64,000 nt of DNA, taken from Roseiflexus sp034432635. GTDB lineage: Bacteria > Chloroflexota > Chloroflexia > Chloroflexales > Roseiflexaceae. Within the stretch, counting starts at the first letter, position 1; each line of letters begins with the position of its first letter. Where the stretch lies: contig DAOUBK010000117.1 in the NCBI GenBank assembly GCA_034432635.1, forward strand, positions 1-64,000, in the 5' to 3' direction. Positions 8,743 through 18,340 of the stretch are shown piece after piece. The notes under the pieces were generated by a model, which was given only the letters and a program-made list of their open reading frames with translations, was not told where the DNA came from and ran no database searches. The position numbers and the translations under genes are program-made.

Positions 8743-10905
8743 ATGCCTGCCAGTCTCACAGCTAGCGTCGTGATAAATACGTACAATCGTGTCGACGATC
8801 TGCGGCGGTTGATCCCGGCGTTACTGCGTCAGTGTGATGTCGAGTTCGAGATCATTGTCGTTAATGGTCCTTCGACGGATGGAACCGAGGCGCTACTCCA
8901 ACGCTACGCCGACCAGGTTAGGGTTGTTTCCTGCCCTTCCCGCAATCTGTCCCATTCTCGCAACCTAGGCATCAAGGCTTCGGCGGGGGATGTTGTGGCG
9001 TTTATCGATGATGATGCCCTCCCGGTGGATGAATGGTGGCTCTATCGCTTTGTGAAGGCGTTCGCCGACTGTCATCCAATGCCCGGTGCATTTGGTGGAC
9101 CGGTATTGCAGGGGGATACCGATTTCTATGAGTTCCGCGAAGGAGCGACTTCTGAATATGGTTTTCACATTTTTAACGCATCCGCTCAGGATGCATCCCG
9201 TGTTGAGACACTAAGGGGAGTTCAGGGTTGTAATATGGCATTTCTGCGCGAGGTTTTGGTGCGCATTGGCGGTTTCGATGAGTTCTTTATCTACTATTGT
9301 GATGAAACCGATGTCTGTTTTCGAGTGCGATACTCAGGTTATCAGGTTGGTTATCTGCACGATAACCCGGTACGGCATTATGCGGCACGCGCCCGGCAAC
9401 CGAACAAGCCCCGGCCGTGGTATCTGATTGCTCAGAGTGATACCTATTTTGCGCTGAAGAACGCCAGAGACCACATGTTCAAGCGTGTGCTCAAGACTAT
9501 CTTCTTCATGCCAAAAAAACATTTTGTTCCGGAGATTGTCGCCGATTTGCGCCGCACACCGTTCCGATCTCTTCCGGCTGCCATCAGTTCAATAGGGAAG
9601 GGGTACTTGAAAGGACTCTTCGCCGGCATACTCAAGCCGCGTATGCTGGGGACGTTTCCACGCCAGCTTCCCCCTTTCTTGCTCGCGCGACCTCATTTTT
9701 CAGCGCCGCGTCTGCGAATTGCACTGCTGACAGAAACGACGCCGAAAAGTCCGGGATATGGAGGTATTGGGCGATACACCTATGATCTGGCACTTGGTTT
9801 GTATGAGCGCGGGCATGAGGTGCATATATTCTGCCGCGATGATCGTCCGATCCAGCGTGAAGGGCTTGGCTTCACCATTCATGGCATCGTGGCGCTATCA
9901 TCGCTGCCACATTCAACAAGCGCTGATCGCCCTGTACTGGAGAAAAATCTTGCGTACAGCCTGGCAATTGTGCAGCGTTTGCAGGAACTGCGTGAGCAGG
10001 GGGTCGTTTTCGACGTGGTGCACGCATCGAATTGGAATGCGGAAGCGGTTGCGCTCATTCGTTCTGGGATGTATCCGGTCGCGCTCATGCTGGTTACATC
10101 GCTGGCGCAGATTATTCAGACCGAGGGGTGGGAGCAGAATGATGATCTACGCGCGTGCGTAGCTCTGGATCGCTGGCAGATTGAACATGCTACGACGGTC
10201 TGTGTTCCATCGCAGGGTGTGATCGACAGTTATCGAACCTTCATGGGACTCGATGTTGCTACATTGCCCAATCTCGTTCGCACACCGCTGGGTATTGTTC
10301 CGGATGAGGCACATCTGTCAGCTTCACAGAGTGATCGACGCAAACTGCTGTTCGTCGGTCGTCTCGAATATCGCAAGGGCATCCACACCTTATTTACAGT
10401 GCTCCCTAACCTGCTGCCGCAGTTTCCGAACTGGGAATGTCACATTGTCGGCAGTGAGGGCGACGGAAAACTGAAGCAGCAGTTTCTGGATCGTTATCGT
10501 TTCAAGCCGTGGATAGAGCGCGTCATATTTCACGGATTTGTCACTGAGGAAGATTTGCGCCACCACTATCGAACGTGTGACCTGTTTGTGGCGCCATCAC
10601 TCTACGAGTCGTTTGGGTTGATCTACCACGAAGCGATGCAGTACGGTAAGCCAGTTATCGGGTGTACTACGGGCGGTGTTCCCGAAGTGGTTGAACACGG
10701 CGTCGAGGGGTTGCTGGTCGAACCTGATCAGCCCTCCGCTCTGTATCGGGCGATAGAGCAATTGATGCGCGATGATGACCTGCGGATGCGTATGGGGAGC
10801 GCCGGCAGAGAGCGTGTCGTTCAGCGGCAAAACTATCGCACGATGGCGGCGCATCTGGAGCAGGTCTATTATCGTATGATTGCGCACGTGCCGGTGGGTT
10901 CATAG
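8743..10905 (+). CDS. Bifunctional GT2-GT4 glycosyltransferase
   Basis: A 720-residue fusion. Residues 1 to about 310 are a GT-A family 2 enzyme: SVVINTYNR at the start, then the metal-binding FIDDDA motif and a later CDETD segment. Residues about 320-720 are a GT-B family 4 enzyme beginning LRIALLTETTP, with the glycine-rich YGGIGRYTYDLA loop, the LLFVGRLEYRKG core and the acid motif in APSLYESFGLIYHEAM. The two halves probably add successive sugars to the same chain. The gene follows the preceding one with an 18-base gap and runs in the same direction. Its GC content is nearer the window average than that of the two genes upstream. Confidence 0.92.
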   Translation: MPASLTASVVINTYNRVDDLRRLIPALLRQCDVEFEIIVVNGPSTDGTEALLQRYADQVRVVSCPSRNLSHSRNLGIKASAGDVVAFIDDDALPVDEWWLYRFVKAFADCHPMPGAFGGPVLQGDTDFYEFREGATSEYGFHIFNASAQDASRVETLRGVQGCNMAFLREVLVRIGGFDEFFIYYCDETDVCFRVRYSGYQVGYLHDNPVRHYAARARQPNKPRPWYLIAQSDTYFALKNARDHMFKRVLKTIFFMPKKHFVPEIVADLRRTPFRSLPAAISSIGKGYLKGLFAGILKPRMLGTFPRQLPPFLLARPHFSAPRLRIALLTETTPKSPGYGGIGRYTYDLALGLYERGHEVHIFCRDDRPIQREGLGFTIHGIVALSSLPHSTSADRPVLEKNLAYSLAIVQRLQELREQGVVFDVVHASNWNAEAVALIRSGMYPVALMLVTSLAQIIQTEGWEQNDDLRACVALDRWQIEHATTVCVPSQGVIDSYRTFMGLDVATLPNLVRTPLGIVPDEAHLSASQSDRRKLLFVGRLEYRKGIHTLFTVLPNLLPQFPNWECHIVGSEGDGKLKQQFLDRYRFKPWIERVIFHGFVTEEDLRHHYRTCDLFVAPSLYESFGLIYHEAMQYGKPVIGCTTGGVPEVVEHGVEGLLVEPDQPSALYRAIEQLMRDDDLRMRMGSAGRERVVQRQNYRTMAAHLEQVYYRMIAHVPVGS

Positions 10906-11058
10906 GGGCATCTGCTGGCGCTGTGCGTGTCTGGTGCTGAATACTGAGGCAGTCAGGCGGTGATGGAACACTATGCTTTTTTGCGTTGTTGGTCATTGAT
11001 AGTTGCTAGTCCTGGTATTGGCTAACTGTAAGATACTGATGAACATTGTAGGATTGAG

Positions 11059-11502
11059 ATGATGTATTATTCGCCGATATTCGAAGCCGGACGGGTGCAA
11101 TTTTTCGGCACTGCAACCGTGCGCTATGCAGATATAATGCTCAACAAAAGGGCAGTCTTTTTGTCTGCTCCCGGCGATAGTGTGGTTTTTCAGGCGCACG
11201 GACGGCAGGTAGGGATGGTGTTTTTTCGTCATCCCTGGAGCGGCAGGGTAGTGGTGCACATAAACGGCACTGTTTATGAAGCAGAGTTGTACAGCGCCGA
11301 GTCTTGCCATTGGGTCTACGAGTTCGACCTGCCGTCATCGGGTCTTGCCACGATTCGAGTGGAGGCTATGGCTGCCAGATCGCAGGCGGCGCAAGGTACA
11401 GAAGCCTGGATTGAAGCGGTGTATATTTCAGATTATCGGACATGTGAGGTGCCGGAGTTGATAGCTCGCCGGGTCGCGACCTCGCCACTTACTGGTCTCT
11501 AG
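11059..11502 (+). CDS. Small beta-rich protein of the polysaccharide locus
   Basis: A 147-residue protein with no recognised family and no membrane segment. It is rich in beta-strand-like sequence: FRHPWSGRVVVHING followed by VYEAELYS, then ATIRVEAM and AQGTEAWIEAVYIS. The same pattern recurs in the degenerate gene at 12334-13335 and more weakly in the C-terminal part of the ABC ATPase at about 3600-3880. It may be a glycan-binding beta-sandwich. ATG 11059 has GGATTGAG upstream. The next gene begins only nine bases after the stop. Confidence 0.65.
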   Translation: MMYYSPIFEAGRVQFFGTATVRYADIMLNKRAVFLSAPGDSVVFQAHGRQVGMVFFRHPWSGRVVVHINGTVYEAELYSAESCHWVYEFDLPSSGLATIRVEAMAARSQAAQGTEAWIEAVYISDYRTCEVPELIARRVATSPLTGL

Positions 11503-11511
11503 ATTAATCAA

Positions 11512-12321
11512 TTGACAGATGTCTTTAAGTGGTATGACCGTACCTGGCGTGATACACTGGCGCGACTGGCGTGCTCACCCGATGATGTTCCACCTGATTT
11601 TGTTCATCGCAAAGCATGGGAATGGGCGCAATGCGTCTATGGGCTGGAGGTGCTCTGGGCGCTTCGACCCGGGCATCGTGCTTTAGGCGTAGGTGTAGGC
11701 TGGGAGCCTCTGTCTTACTTCTTTGCGAACCTCGTGGATTATGTAGTTGCTACCGACCTTTACCCGGTGGCAAGTCATTGGAGTGAAGCAGGTGCGCGTG
11801 AAGGAGATCCCGAAATCCTTGAAAATCCCGATAAGTACGCGCCTTTTCCCTATCGTCGCGACCGAGTCGCTTTCAAGCGTATGGATGGCAAGCGCCTTGA
11901 ATTTCCAGATGATTCGTTTGATTTTGTCTGGTCGTGTTCTTCGATAGAGCACTTTGGCGGGCACACAGGGGCAGCAGTGTCGATGTGCGAGATTGGGCGT
12001 GTGCTCAAGCCAGGCGGTGTAGCAGCGATCATTACTGAATATGTCTTACCCGATCCGGATACACGTCAGCATTCCCTGTTTGATGCCGAGTATTTCAATC
12101 TGCGCCACTTATACGAGTATCTGATTCGACCTGCTTCAAGTCTCCGATTGGTTCAGACAATAGACTTTTCTATTCCCGATTACTATGTGCGTCGGGCGTG
12201 TCGTTTGCCGGAGGAAGGCGGCGCGCCACATCATGGGTTCAACAAACCTCATATTGTGCTGCGTTCTCCCTCTGGTGCGCTGCACACTAGTATAGCGCTC
12301 TTTTTCCGAAAAGAGACTTGA
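11512..12321 (+). CDS. Class I SAM-dependent methyltransferase
   Basis: A 269-residue methyltransferase. Motif I is the unusual ALGVGVGWEPLSYFF, motif II ends in VVATDLYP, and the later segments DDSFDFVWSCSSIEHFGG and EIGRVLKPGGV match motifs IV and V of the Methyltransf_11 type. The start is a TTG at 11512 without a clear Shine-Dalgarno sequence, so translation may be coupled to the gene just upstream. In this locus it may methylate a sugar or lipid carrier; the substrate is not evident. Confidence 0.8.
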   Translation: MTDVFKWYDRTWRDTLARLACSPDDVPPDFVHRKAWEWAQCVYGLEVLWALRPGHRALGVGVGWEPLSYFFANLVDYVVATDLYPVASHWSEAGAREGDPEILENPDKYAPFPYRRDRVAFKRMDGKRLEFPDDSFDFVWSCSSIEHFGGHTGAAVSMCEIGRVLKPGGVAAIITEYVLPDPDTRQHSLFDAEYFNLRHLYEYLIRPASSLRLVQTIDFSIPDYYVRRACRLPEEGGAPHHGFNKPHIVLRSPSGALHTSIALFFRKET

Positions 12322-12333
12322 AATTATCACTAT

Positions 12334-13335
12334 ATGTCAGTTCGGCGCGTGCCACGTAAAATATCAATCTCACTTGTTGCTGGTCTGGGGTGAGGTGACA
12401 ATCACGCCGCTCAACGCGCGCGATCCCACAGCGCAGGGGAGCGAGGTCTGGCTGTTGCGCGCGTCCATGAACGGTCGCCCGTTACCCCTGGCGGTATTCG
12501 AGTATGACGGATCCTGGGAATGGCGCAACAACGGCGAACTGGTCGCCCCGACGGAGACGACGACGCCGGTGCGCTGGCGCGGGTGGGTGCGCGGCGCGCT
12601 CACGCTCGACCTGCTCCAGCACCCCTGGTCGGGGCTGGTGCGGGTGACGTTCAACGGGCAGATGCAGGACATCAACCTGTACGCCGATCCGGCGCGCACA
12701 CAGACGGTGACGCTGACGCCGTCACTTGATGTGTTCGGCTGGACACAGCGCGCACTGTTCTGGCTGGCAGACTGGATCAGCCTGAGTGTGCTGATATTGA
12801 GCGTGATCCTGGTAGCAGCCACGTGGCGTCCGGCAGCAGCATCGTCTGTTTCAGCGCTGTACCTTTATGTCGCGCCTTGTCTGGTCATCTGGTCGGTCAG
12901 TCTGCTGATCTTCTGGCCCGGTCTTATGTCTGCCGACTCTGCAGATCAATGGGGGCAGATGTTGTCCGGGAGGTATATCGACGCTCATCCTGTGGCTCAT
13001 ACACTGCTGATCTGGCTGGTCACCCGCGGCGTCTGGCCGTCGCTGGCGGCGGTCGCGCTGGCGCAGATTGGGGCGCTGGCGCTGGTGTTTGCGCTGACAC
13101 TGCCAGGCAGCGATCGCTGCGCGTATTGGGGCTGGCGCTGCCGGTTGTGGCGCAGTCGCTGGTGTGGATACTGGTTCTCGTGAATCAGGATTTTCGCTTT
13201 CAACATCCGGCCTATCTGATTGCATTGGTGGCGGTAGGGTTGCTGTTTGTGCCTGTGGCATCGAGGGCTGTGGAGTCGCTTCCTGGTATGGATGAAGCAT
13301 ATGCGCACAGGTATCGCTCGTCACCTTCAGTGTAA
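12334..13335 (+). pseudogene. Frameshifted membrane protein (GT39/DUF6020-like)
   Basis: ATG 12334 opens a start-like sequence (MSVRRVPRKISISLVAGLG) that stops at 12391. A second frame then continues from about 12374 to 13110 with the beta-rich HPWSGLVRVTFNG module and membrane helices; FWPGLMSADSADQWGQ and DAHPVAHTLLIWLV resemble large membrane glycosyltransferase-like proteins. Near 13105-13120 coding returns to the first frame (VVAQSLVWILVLVNQDFRF) and ends at TAA 13333-13335, one base before the next gene's ATG. Two shifts of opposite sign are therefore needed. It is probably a decayed or sequencing-damaged gene. An apparent half-module at the second frame's start suggests part of the N-terminus was also deleted. 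Confidence 0.65.
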
Positions 13336-13336
13336 C

Positions 13337-15604
13337 ATGCCCCCCCCCTTCCCTCTGTTCCCAACGCGGCCGGTGTACGGCTATGCTCCCGCCGATCCAT
13401 CGGCGCAACCGATGGTCAGCATTGTGACCCCCTGCTACAACGCAGGGGCAATGCTCTTGGATACCGCTGCTTCGGTGCTGCGCCAGTCGTTGCAGCAATG
13501 GGAGTGGATCATTGTCAACGATGGGTCGGACGATGTGGCGACGCTGCGGGTGCTGGAGGCGCTGCGCGCGGTGCGCGATCCGCGCGTGCGGGTGATTGAC
13601 CAGCCGCGCGCCGGACCTGCCGCTGCCCGAAATGCAGGCGTGGCGGTTAGTCGCGCGCCGCTGCTCTTCTTTCTCGATAGCGATGATCTGCTGGCGCCGA
13701 CGGCGCTGGAGCAGTGCGCCTGGGCACTGACGTCGCACCCGGAGGTTGCCGCAGTCGCAACGTGGTGTGCGCTCTTCGGCGCGATGCAGGGTCTGTCACG
13801 GCGCGGGTTTGGGTCACGCCATATGTTTCCCCATGATAATCCGTTGACCGTCAGTGTGATGCTGCGGCGTGCGGCGTTCGAGCGCATCGGCGGGTTCGAT
13901 GCGCGTCTGCGCGATGGGCTGGAAGATTATGAGTTCTGGGTGCGGCTGGCAAACGCCGGTATGTGGGGGCGCGACATCCACGAAACGCTGGTCTGGATCC
14001 GTCGGAAGTCGGCGGCAATGTACCATGGGCATCGCTGGAGTTTTCAGACCGATCGCACGGCGCTGCCACGTATGCGCCAGACCCTGCGCGCACGCTACCC
14101 GCGTGTGTTCCGCGATGGTCCGCCACACCCGTCGGCTGAGCCATCGCCGATCCTGCAGCCGCACCCGCTGATCACACCCGACCCGCCGTTCACAAATCGT
14201 CTGGCGCCGCGTGGCGCCAGGCGTGTGTTGCTGCTGCTGCCCTGGATCGAAGTGGGTGGGGCGGATCGCTTCAGCATCGATCTGGCGGAAGGGCTGCGTT
14301 CACGGGGCTGCCGGGTAACGGCGTGTCTGTTGCGCCCGTCGACGAATCCGTGGAAGCATGAACTGATGACAGCGGCGCACGAGGTCTTCGATCTGCCGCT
14401 GTTCCTGGCGCCCGCCGACTATCCGCGCTTTCTGCGGTATCTGGTGGAGTCGCGTGGCATAACAACGGTGGTGGTGCACAATGATCTGTTCGCCTACCGT
14501 TTGCTACCGTTCCTGCGCGCCTGGTGTCCACAGGTGACGGTGCTCGATGTTTTGCACATTGTGCAGGATCATTACCACGGCGGAGTTCCTCGTGCGGCGC
14601 TGGATTACCACTCGCTGATCGACCTGCACGTTGCGGCGTCGCATCAGGTGCGCGAGTGGATGGTTGCGCATGGCGCCGATGCGGGGCGCATCGATGTGTG
14701 CCATATCAATGTGGATACGCAGCGCTGGATGCCCGATCCTGCGCTGTGCGACCGGGTGCGTGCGGAGCTGGGGTTGCGCGCCGAAGAACCGGCAGTGGTG
14801 TTCGTCGGACGTCTGGTTCCGCAGAAGCGTCCACGCCTGGTTGTGGAGATTGCGCATGCCCTGGCGGAGCGTGGCATTCACTGTGTATTTCTGGTGGTGG
14901 GGGACGGTCCCGACCGACGGTGGATGCAGCGCTTCGTGCGCCGCCATCGCCTTGAACGTCGGGTACGCTTCCTGGGTTCGATGCCGTCGGCGCAGGTGCG
15001 TGAGGTGATGGCTGCCGGCGACCTGCTGCTGTTGCCGTCGGAGAATGAGGGGATTGCATTTGTGCTATTTGAAGCGATGGCAATGGCGCTGGTTCCGATT
15101 GCCGCCGATGTTGGCGGGCAGCGCGAGCTGGTGACGCCGGAGTGCGGGGTGCTGATCCCGCCGGAAGGTGATCAGGTCGCGCAGTATGCGGATGCGCTGG
15201 GGCGTCTAATCGCCGATCCGCAGCGACGGGCGGCGATGGCGATGGCGGCGCGCGCGCGGGTGGTGGAACGGTTCGACCGGCAGCAGATGGTTGATCGAAT
15301 GATGGCGCTCATCGAGCGGGCGGAGACGCTGGCGCACACTGCACCGCGCCCGCCGGTTGATCGCGGGCTGGGTCTGGCGAGTGCATCGCTGGCAATCGAG
15401 TATTTTCAGTTCCGCGAGGCGCTGCTTCGACTGGCGCCGATGCGCTGGGCGCGTACGGTGCGCTGGTCTTCCGCCTGGCCGTTGATTCAGCGTCTGGTTC
15501 GGGTTCGCACCCTGCTCGACATTGTTGATCGCCGGGTGTATGTGCTTCGTCGAGAAATCATGTGGCGGATCAAGCGCGCGCTGGGGAAGACGTATAATCG
15601 GTGA
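13337..15604 (+). CDS. Bifunctional GT2-GT4 glycosyltransferase
   Basis: A 755-residue fusion. The N-terminal third is a GT2 enzyme (MVSIVTPCYNAGAML, VNDGSDD, FFLDSDDLL, then GLEDYEFWVRL as the catalytic-base region). The C-terminal part starts at RRVLLLLPWIEVGGADRFS and has the GT4 donor-binding motifs FVGRLVPQKRPR and SENEGIAFVLFEAMAM. This half is a close paralogue of the enzyme at 131-1549, including the ADVGGQREL loop. I chose ATG 13337, one base after the preceding reading frame's TAA, which suggests coupling. A run of nine C residues follows the start codon directly. Confidence 0.92.
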   Translation: MPPPFPLFPTRPVYGYAPADPSAQPMVSIVTPCYNAGAMLLDTAASVLRQSLQQWEWIIVNDGSDDVATLRVLEALRAVRDPRVRVIDQPRAGPAAARNAGVAVSRAPLLFFLDSDDLLAPTALEQCAWALTSHPEVAAVATWCALFGAMQGLSRRGFGSRHMFPHDNPLTVSVMLRRAAFERIGGFDARLRDGLEDYEFWVRLANAGMWGRDIHETLVWIRRKSAAMYHGHRWSFQTDRTALPRMRQTLRARYPRVFRDGPPHPSAEPSPILQPHPLITPDPPFTNRLAPRGARRVLLLLPWIEVGGADRFSIDLAEGLRSRGCRVTACLLRPSTNPWKHELMTAAHEVFDLPLFLAPADYPRFLRYLVESRGITTVVVHNDLFAYRLLPFLRAWCPQVTVLDVLHIVQDHYHGGVPRAALDYHSLIDLHVAASHQVREWMVAHGADAGRIDVCHINVDTQRWMPDPALCDRVRAELGLRAEEPAVVFVGRLVPQKRPRLVVEIAHALAERGIHCVFLVVGDGPDRRWMQRFVRRHRLERRVRFLGSMPSAQVREVMAAGDLLLLPSENEGIAFVLFEAMAMALVPIAADVGGQRELVTPECGVLIPPEGDQVAQYADALGRLIADPQRRAAMAMAARARVVERFDRQQMVDRMMALIERAETLAHTAPRPPVDRGLGLASASLAIEYFQFREALLRLAPMRWARTVRWSSAWPLIQRLVRVRTLLDIVDRRVYVLRREIMWRIKRALGKTYNR

Positions 15605-15648
15605 GTATGCAGTGTTCGATGTTCCGCTCTTGATTTTTCTGTGATGCC

Positions 15649-16623
15649 ATGCCCGACTCGCAAATAGGACCGGAGAACACTCTACCGGGCGCTTCCGCGA
15701 CGCCACGGGTCAGCGTCGTCATTCCCTGCTACCGGCAGGCGCACTTTCTGCCTGAAGCTGTTGCTAGCGTTGTAGCGCAGACCTTTACCGACTGGGAGGT
15801 GATCATTGTCGATGACGGCAGCCCCGATGATACGGTGGCGGTTGCGCAGCATCTGATCGCCGCGTATCCTGACCGGTGCATCCGGCTGATCCGGCAGGAG
15901 AACCGTGGTCTGGCGGAGGCGCGGAATGCCGGCATTCGGGCGGCGCGCGCGCCCTATATTTTGCCGCTCGACGCGGACGATATGCTCGAACCGGAGATGC
16001 TGGCGAAAACGGTGGCGGTGCTCGATATGCATCCGGAAGTCGGTTTTGTGTATACCGATGTGCGGCGTTTCGGCGCGGAGAACAATGTGATGCGCACTGT
16101 GCCCTACAGTCTGGACCGTCTGCGTTTCGAGAACATGATGATGCCGGCGACCCTGTTTCGTCGTCGGGCGTGGGAGCAGGTCGGCGGATTTCATTCGTTC
16201 GGTCCGGTTCAGGGATATGAGGATCGTAAGTTCTGGGTAAGCCTGGCGGAAGCCGGCTGGGTGGGCTGGCACATTCCGCAGCCGCTGCTGCGCTATCGGC
16301 GCATCGAAGGAAGCATGCTCTCGCAGGCGCGTCGTCACGACCTGGAACTGCGCGCACAGATTTTTCTGGCGCATCCGGGTCTCTATGAGCCGGATGTGCT
16401 TGCCTGGGCGCAGCGGGTCATCTCGCCGGCGTGGAGTGTTGAGGGGAAACTGCGTTCACCATGGCGCTGGTTGCTGGCGTATCTGGGGTATCTGGCGTTG
16501 ATCCGGCGTCACCATCCGGCGTTGCTGCTGCCTTCGCTCGTCCATCCGGTTTTCTGGCGTCTGCCGATCTCGTGGCAGGGGCGCTTACGTGCGCTGGCGC
16601 GTCTGCTGAGGGTGCAGCGGTAG
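15649..16623 (+). CDS. GT2-family glycosyltransferase
   Basis: A 324-residue GT-A enzyme that closes the polysaccharide locus. Motifs are VSVVIPCYRQ near residue 21, VIIVDDGSPDDT, the DXD-type LPLDADDML and the later GYEDRKFWVSLAEAGW acceptor-side motif. A short hydrophobic or basic C-terminal region may attach it to the membrane. Base composition is typical of the GC-rich parts of the window. Substrate unknown. Confidence 0.92.
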   Translation: MPDSQIGPENTLPGASATPRVSVVIPCYRQAHFLPEAVASVVAQTFTDWEVIIVDDGSPDDTVAVAQHLIAAYPDRCIRLIRQENRGLAEARNAGIRAARAPYILPLDADDMLEPEMLAKTVAVLDMHPEVGFVYTDVRRFGAENNVMRTVPYSLDRLRFENMMMPATLFRRRAWEQVGGFHSFGPVQGYEDRKFWVSLAEAGWVGWHIPQPLLRYRRIEGSMLSQARRHDLELRAQIFLAHPGLYEPDVLAWAQRVISPAWSVEGKLRSPWRWLLAYLGYLALIRRHHPALLLPSLVHPVFWRLPISWQGRLRALARLLRVQR

Positions 16624-16749
16624 TGTCATTCCCGATCTGTGTCGAATGATACCTTGTGATAGATATCGCTCAACAGCAGCGTGCATGCAATCGATGGCAG
16701 AGTAACCGTATCATCAGCCAGCTTAGCGGATGAGAGCAGCCAGAAATGA

Positions 16750-16881
16750 TCAGCGCGTGCGCTTCACTTCTACCCGCGGCAGAACGATATGCCCTGCATA
16801 GTACTCGTGCCGTTCGGGACTGGTCTCCTCGAAGGCAAGATACTCTTCGACACTGAGGAATGGCTCCGGCTGGGCTGACAT
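16750..16881 (-). pseudogene. Uma2-family nuclease remnant
   Basis: The frame encodes 43 residues with the hallmark N-terminus of Uma2/DUF820 proteins (PFLSVEEYLAFEE then SPERHEYYAG). Family members are usually about 190 residues, and the PD-(D/E)XK core is missing. After HIV the sequence becomes basic and unrelated. It is an amino-terminal scrap of a deleted gene. Confidence 0.6.
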
Positions 16882-17033
16882 AGCGCCTCTGGCGTATACA
16901 TAACCTGTCTGTTCTTTATTGCACCGCGCCGGTGCATGGCTGTCTATTTGCTCTACTGATGCCAGCCCGATTTCCCGTTGGAGCGAATGGCTGTATACAT
17001 CTGTGTTCGATGAATGCGGGTCGTTCGCGTGAA

Positions 17034-18329
17034 CTATCTTACCTGATGCGCTGCTGTCGGCGCGAGCGACCGTTCGCGTACCAGGAATGCCCATCCAAGC
17101 GGTTCGAGCGTGATGCTGCCATCGGCGTTTTGGGTGAAGACCGCGCGCTCGAACATCTGACGAATGCGCTGTCGTTCACCGGCGACGGCAAACTCGTCGC
17201 TGATCGGGAAGCCAAAGGTCTGCAATCCGCCGTTGCGTTCCCAGAAGGCGGCGAACGATCCGCGCAGAGCGTGGGGCGTTTCTGCAAAACGACGACATTC
17301 AGGCGGGACGCAGTCGTCGGGTGATGTCGTGCTGCCTGGTGTCGTCCAGGCGCGTCCGAGCGGCGCCACCTGCACCAGGTAGGGTGTGTCTGCCTGATTG
17401 GGGTGGAGTTCCAGCACGGCGCGCTCGAAAACCTGGCGCGTGATCCCCGCCTCGACGACAGCTGGCGCAAGCGGCGCGCCGAACAGGTCGTTTCCACCGT
17501 GCATTTTCCAGTAACGCCAGAGGATTGCCGGTACGGTGATCTCGTTCTCCTGTTGATCCGTGGGCGCCGGCAGGAGTTCTTCTGCTGCCGCCAGCACTGT
17601 CCGAACGCCTGCCAGATTTTCGTCGAACTCCGGTTCGGCGCCACTGACCAGTTCGGGAACGATTGCGGCGATCCCCAGACCTGCCGCCCAATCGTGCATG
17701 CCGCCGGTGATGGTGTATGCCTCCCAGAAGCGTGTGTAGCGATAACCGGCGCCGGTAGCATACGTCTGCGCCAGTTCAATCGATGGTGCGTGCTCACAGA
17801 AGGCGGGAAAGACGTTGCCGGCGGCAGAGTGCAGGAAGATCGCGCCCCAGGCATCGAGCAGGAAACTGCGCAGCAGCCGGCTTTCCACCTCTGAGTCGGG
17901 GTATGGTCCGCCGGTGTCGGAAATGATGCCGTATGCGCCGAAGACCCTGGTGCGCCAGTCATTGTCGGGGCAGGCGTCGAGGCTGGTGTTCATGTTGCGA
18001 TTGAGATCAATGCTGCGGGCATTGAAGCGTGTACCGAGCGCCAGTCCATCGGGGTTGATGGTGGGAATGATGTACAGGCGCACAGACGGCGGGACTTCGT
18101 GCGGGTTGGAGCGGAAATGGTCAGCAAGCATGGTTGCCAGGGTGAAGGTGTTGGCTTCTGGCGCACCGTGGGTGTTGCCGATGATCACCAGTTTCATCGG
18201 TCCGTCGCCGATGCGCAGTGCAGTGATCGGACGTCCCTGGGTGGAGAGACCGATCGTGAGGTCCTGCACGGTCGATTGGCGCGCGGGTGCGGCGCTGAGC
18301 GGCGCAGCGAGGATCAGAAACAGGATCAT
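17034..18329 (-). CDS. Secreted M14-family zinc carboxypeptidase
   Basis: A 431-residue secreted peptidase from ATG 18329, whose first 16 residues (MILFLILAAPLSAAPA) form a signal peptide. The zinc site shows NTHGAPE (H54, E57) with a later His in AIFLHSAAG. The arginine/asparagine substrate loop is RSIDLNRN, and the catalytic Glu is probably in IVPELVSG. The C-terminus holds two copies of a motif around FGAPLA and FGFPIS (WERNGGLQTFGFP). The open frame extends to 18467, but those residues simply translate the heptamer array (repeated NVQRPT), so I regard them as non-native. No good Shine-Dalgarno sequence precedes 18329, so the start is uncertain. Confidence 0.82.
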   Translation of the reverse strand: MILFLILAAPLSAAPARQSTVQDLTIGLSTQGRPITALRIGDGPMKLVIIGNTHGAPEANTFTLATMLADHFRSNPHEVPPSVRLYIIPTINPDGLALGTRFNARSIDLNRNMNTSLDACPDNDWRTRVFGAYGIISDTGGPYPDSEVESRLLRSFLLDAWGAIFLHSAAGNVFPAFCEHAPSIELAQTYATGAGYRYTRFWEAYTITGGMHDWAAGLGIAAIVPELVSGAEPEFDENLAGVRTVLAAAEELLPAPTDQQENEITVPAILWRYWKMHGGNDLFGAPLAPAVVEAGITRQVFERAVLELHPNQADTPYLVQVAPLGRAWTTPGSTTSPDDCVPPECRRFAETPHALRGSFAAFWERNGGLQTFGFPISDEFAVAGERQRIRQMFERAVFTQNADGSITLEPLGWAFLVRERSLAPTAAHQVR

Positions 18330-18340
18330 GAGGGGCAGGA

